A stretch of 32,622 bases of DNA from a bacterium (GTDB lineage Bacteria > Bacteroidota > Bacteroidia > Bacteroidales > Bacteroidaceae): contig SFXD01000014.1 in the NCBI GenBank assembly GCA_004559785.1, positions 1 to 32,622 on the forward strand, given 5' to 3'. This document shows positions 31,481-32,622 of the stretch, piece after piece. The notes beneath the pieces were generated by a model that did no database searches, was not told where the DNA came from, and saw nothing but the letters and a program-made list of their open reading frames with translations. The translations under genes and the position numbers were made by a program. Each line of letters starts with the position of its first letter. The stretch's first letter is position 1.

Positions 31481-32518
31481 TTATTTGTCAATATTTTTAG
31501 CAATAAGTTTAAACTTGACGGCGTTTTCCAAGTACCAGGCAAAGGCTGTAGCCCATTGCTCTTGGTCGGACACGTCAAATGATTGGAAGATGTTGATGCG
31601 CATGGCTTTGGTGGCTTCTCCCCACTCTATGCCTTTGCCAAACTGCGCCTCGAAGTCGGCTTTGTGCGCCTCGAATAGGTGAAAGAGGTCTTTGTTGTCG
31701 GGAATATAGATGCCACAACTCATGTGCTTCTTTTGGATGCTGGCTGTGAAGCACAGGTAGTATTCGGAACTGCCGACACTGATGTCGTACCAGTTCTGCG
31801 GCTTGGCTTTGCGCGTCTTGAAGTGCTTGGTGAAGTCGGGGCAGGCGTTCATTGTGTCGTTGAATTTCTGCCAAAAGGCGAGTTGGATTTGCTCCGTATT
31901 GTTCAAGCCTGCCACGCTCTTCATTTGCTTGCCCCAGTCGTTCGGGCGTTCAATGATGCTGAACTTCGGGGCAATGGCAGAATCGTCAATCTGCCATAGT
32001 TCAATTTCCACCAGGAAGAAGCCGAGGTCGGTGTCGGTGTGTTGGTTTAGCCATTCGATAGCTTGGCGGTGTTCATCGCGGGCGCGCTTCACTACCCATA
32101 CCACCACCTCTGCCCCTTTTCCCGAGGCGTAGGTTATGAGTTTGCCCAAGTGGTCGTGGTCAGTTTCTTCGAGTTGGTTTTCAATGATAACCTTTCGTCC
32201 TGTACCTTCTTCTTTGGCATAGAGGTCCACACTAAAGTTGCCTACCGATGACTCCCGTTCTTCGAGCTCCAGTTCAATGCCAATTTCCTCGCCCAACTTG
32301 GCAAGGTTGTGCTCATCGGCTAGCCACTTGGTAAAGTCGTTGGCTTCGTGCGGCCAAATAGACCGCAGGTCTGTGATGCGTTTTATCTTTCCGAGTTTCA
32401 TTGATGTATACTCCATCAAATATTTATGCTTGACATCCATCCAACGGGGAAGATTTAGTTTCTTGCCATAGTATTTGAAATAACTATCGCAGAGACGCTC
32501 GCTCCAATGGTCTGCCAA
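31481..32518 (-). CDS. DUF4268 family protein with nuclease-like core
   Basis: A protein of up to 345 residues. The N-terminal half contains a PD-(D/E)xK-like pattern: D98 in NFSVDLYAKE and E113-N-Q115 in KVIIENQLEETDHDHLGKLITYA, that is D-x14-E-x-Q with Q in place of the usual K. The C-terminal half (about 210-340) is the DUF4268 region. Family members often sit near restriction or defence genes; the function is unknown. The start is uncertain. The codon at 32518 is TTG, the frame stays open to 32605 without an ATG, and in-frame ATGs lie at 32440, 32416 and 32401, the last giving MKLGKIKRI. The region upstream is cut by the window end. GC content is intermediate between the core genes and the LRR gene. 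Confidence 0.75.
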   Translation of the reverse strand: MADHWSERLCDSYFKYYGKKLNLPRWMDVKHKYLMEYTSMKLGKIKRITDLRSIWPHEANDFTKWLADEHNLAKLGEEIGIELELEERESSVGNFSVDLYAKEEGTGRKVIIENQLEETDHDHLGKLITYASGKGAEVVVWVVKRARDEHRQAIEWLNQHTDTDLGFFLVEIELWQIDDSAIAPKFSIIERPNDWGKQMKSVAGLNNTEQIQLAFWQKFNDTMNACPDFTKHFKTRKAKPQNWYDISVGSSEYYLCFTASIQKKHMSCGIYIPDNKDLFHLFEAHKADFEAQFGKGIEWGEATKAMRINIFQSFDVSDQEQWATAFAWYLENAVKFKLIAKNIDK

Positions 32519-32622
32519 GTTGTTTGTGCGTGAACCCTCAGTCTGCTTGTCCTCATGCGTTGAATATTGGCGGTATTCGATTAAGAGAGAACAAGAGCTA
32601 AAAGCTCAATATTTATAATATG

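Overview
This window reads as a chromosomal segment from an anaerobic member of the Bacteroidales, most likely Prevotellaceae-like. Four things point there. Several promoters fit the Bacteroidetes pattern TTTG-N19/20-TAnnTTTG. The family content is typical of the order (DUF6057, a GGGtGRT protein, a BspA-like LRR_5 protein with a GLN..Y..G..KKV.IK tail, a golvesin-domain amidase). Strong Shine-Dalgarno sequences are scarce. Biosynthetic genes use many ATA (Ile) and AGG (Arg) codons. I recognise no species.

Layout. (1) 1-2962: the 3' end of an unidentified transcript with a strong terminator, then a flavodiiron protein (fprA-like), a ZIP metal transporter and a hexapeptide O-acetyltransferase. 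(2) 3008-10200: a complete thiamine operon, thiD-thiS-thiE-thiG-thiC-thiF-thiH-tenI, behind a consensus promoter and a TPP riboswitch. It uses the anaerobic, tyrosine-cleaving ThiH route, and makes both halves of thiamine and joins them. (3) 10269-12950: a large secreted amidase whose catalytic domain is interrupted by a golvesin/Xly-type domain. (4) 13061-23456, minus strand: DMP19-family protein, smpB, a PD40 lipoprotein with one CxxCH motif, a DUF6057 membrane protein, an M16 lipoprotein peptidase, a MetH that stops before the AdoMet reactivation domain, and a DUF1294 protein. (5) 23536-29220, plus strand: an IscU/NifU-like protein with the GGGtGRT protein (function unknown), then L-serine dehydratase, an EamA permease and MetY. 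MetY makes homocysteine and MetH methylates it. (6) 29221-30015: a roughly 800-base stretch with no convincing gene. It holds a probable short terminated RNA, a four-tract G-quadruplex motif and a hairpin cluster bounded by a 14-bp direct repeat. (7) 30016-32622, minus strand: a visibly AT-rich accessory end with a BspA-like LRR protein and a DUF4268 protein with a nuclease-like D...ExQ motif.

Best leads. The scaffold-like/GGGtGRT pair combines high-expression codon choice with unknown function. Three tandem-repeat leaders (thiG, smpB, sdaA) share periods of 11 or 22 bp. The PD40-CxxCH/DUF6057 pair, the truncated MetH and the structured intergenic region at 29302-30021 also deserve attention. 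I saw no tRNA, rRNA, CRISPR array, intact transposase or phage gene. All calls come from reading the sequence; no database search was run.
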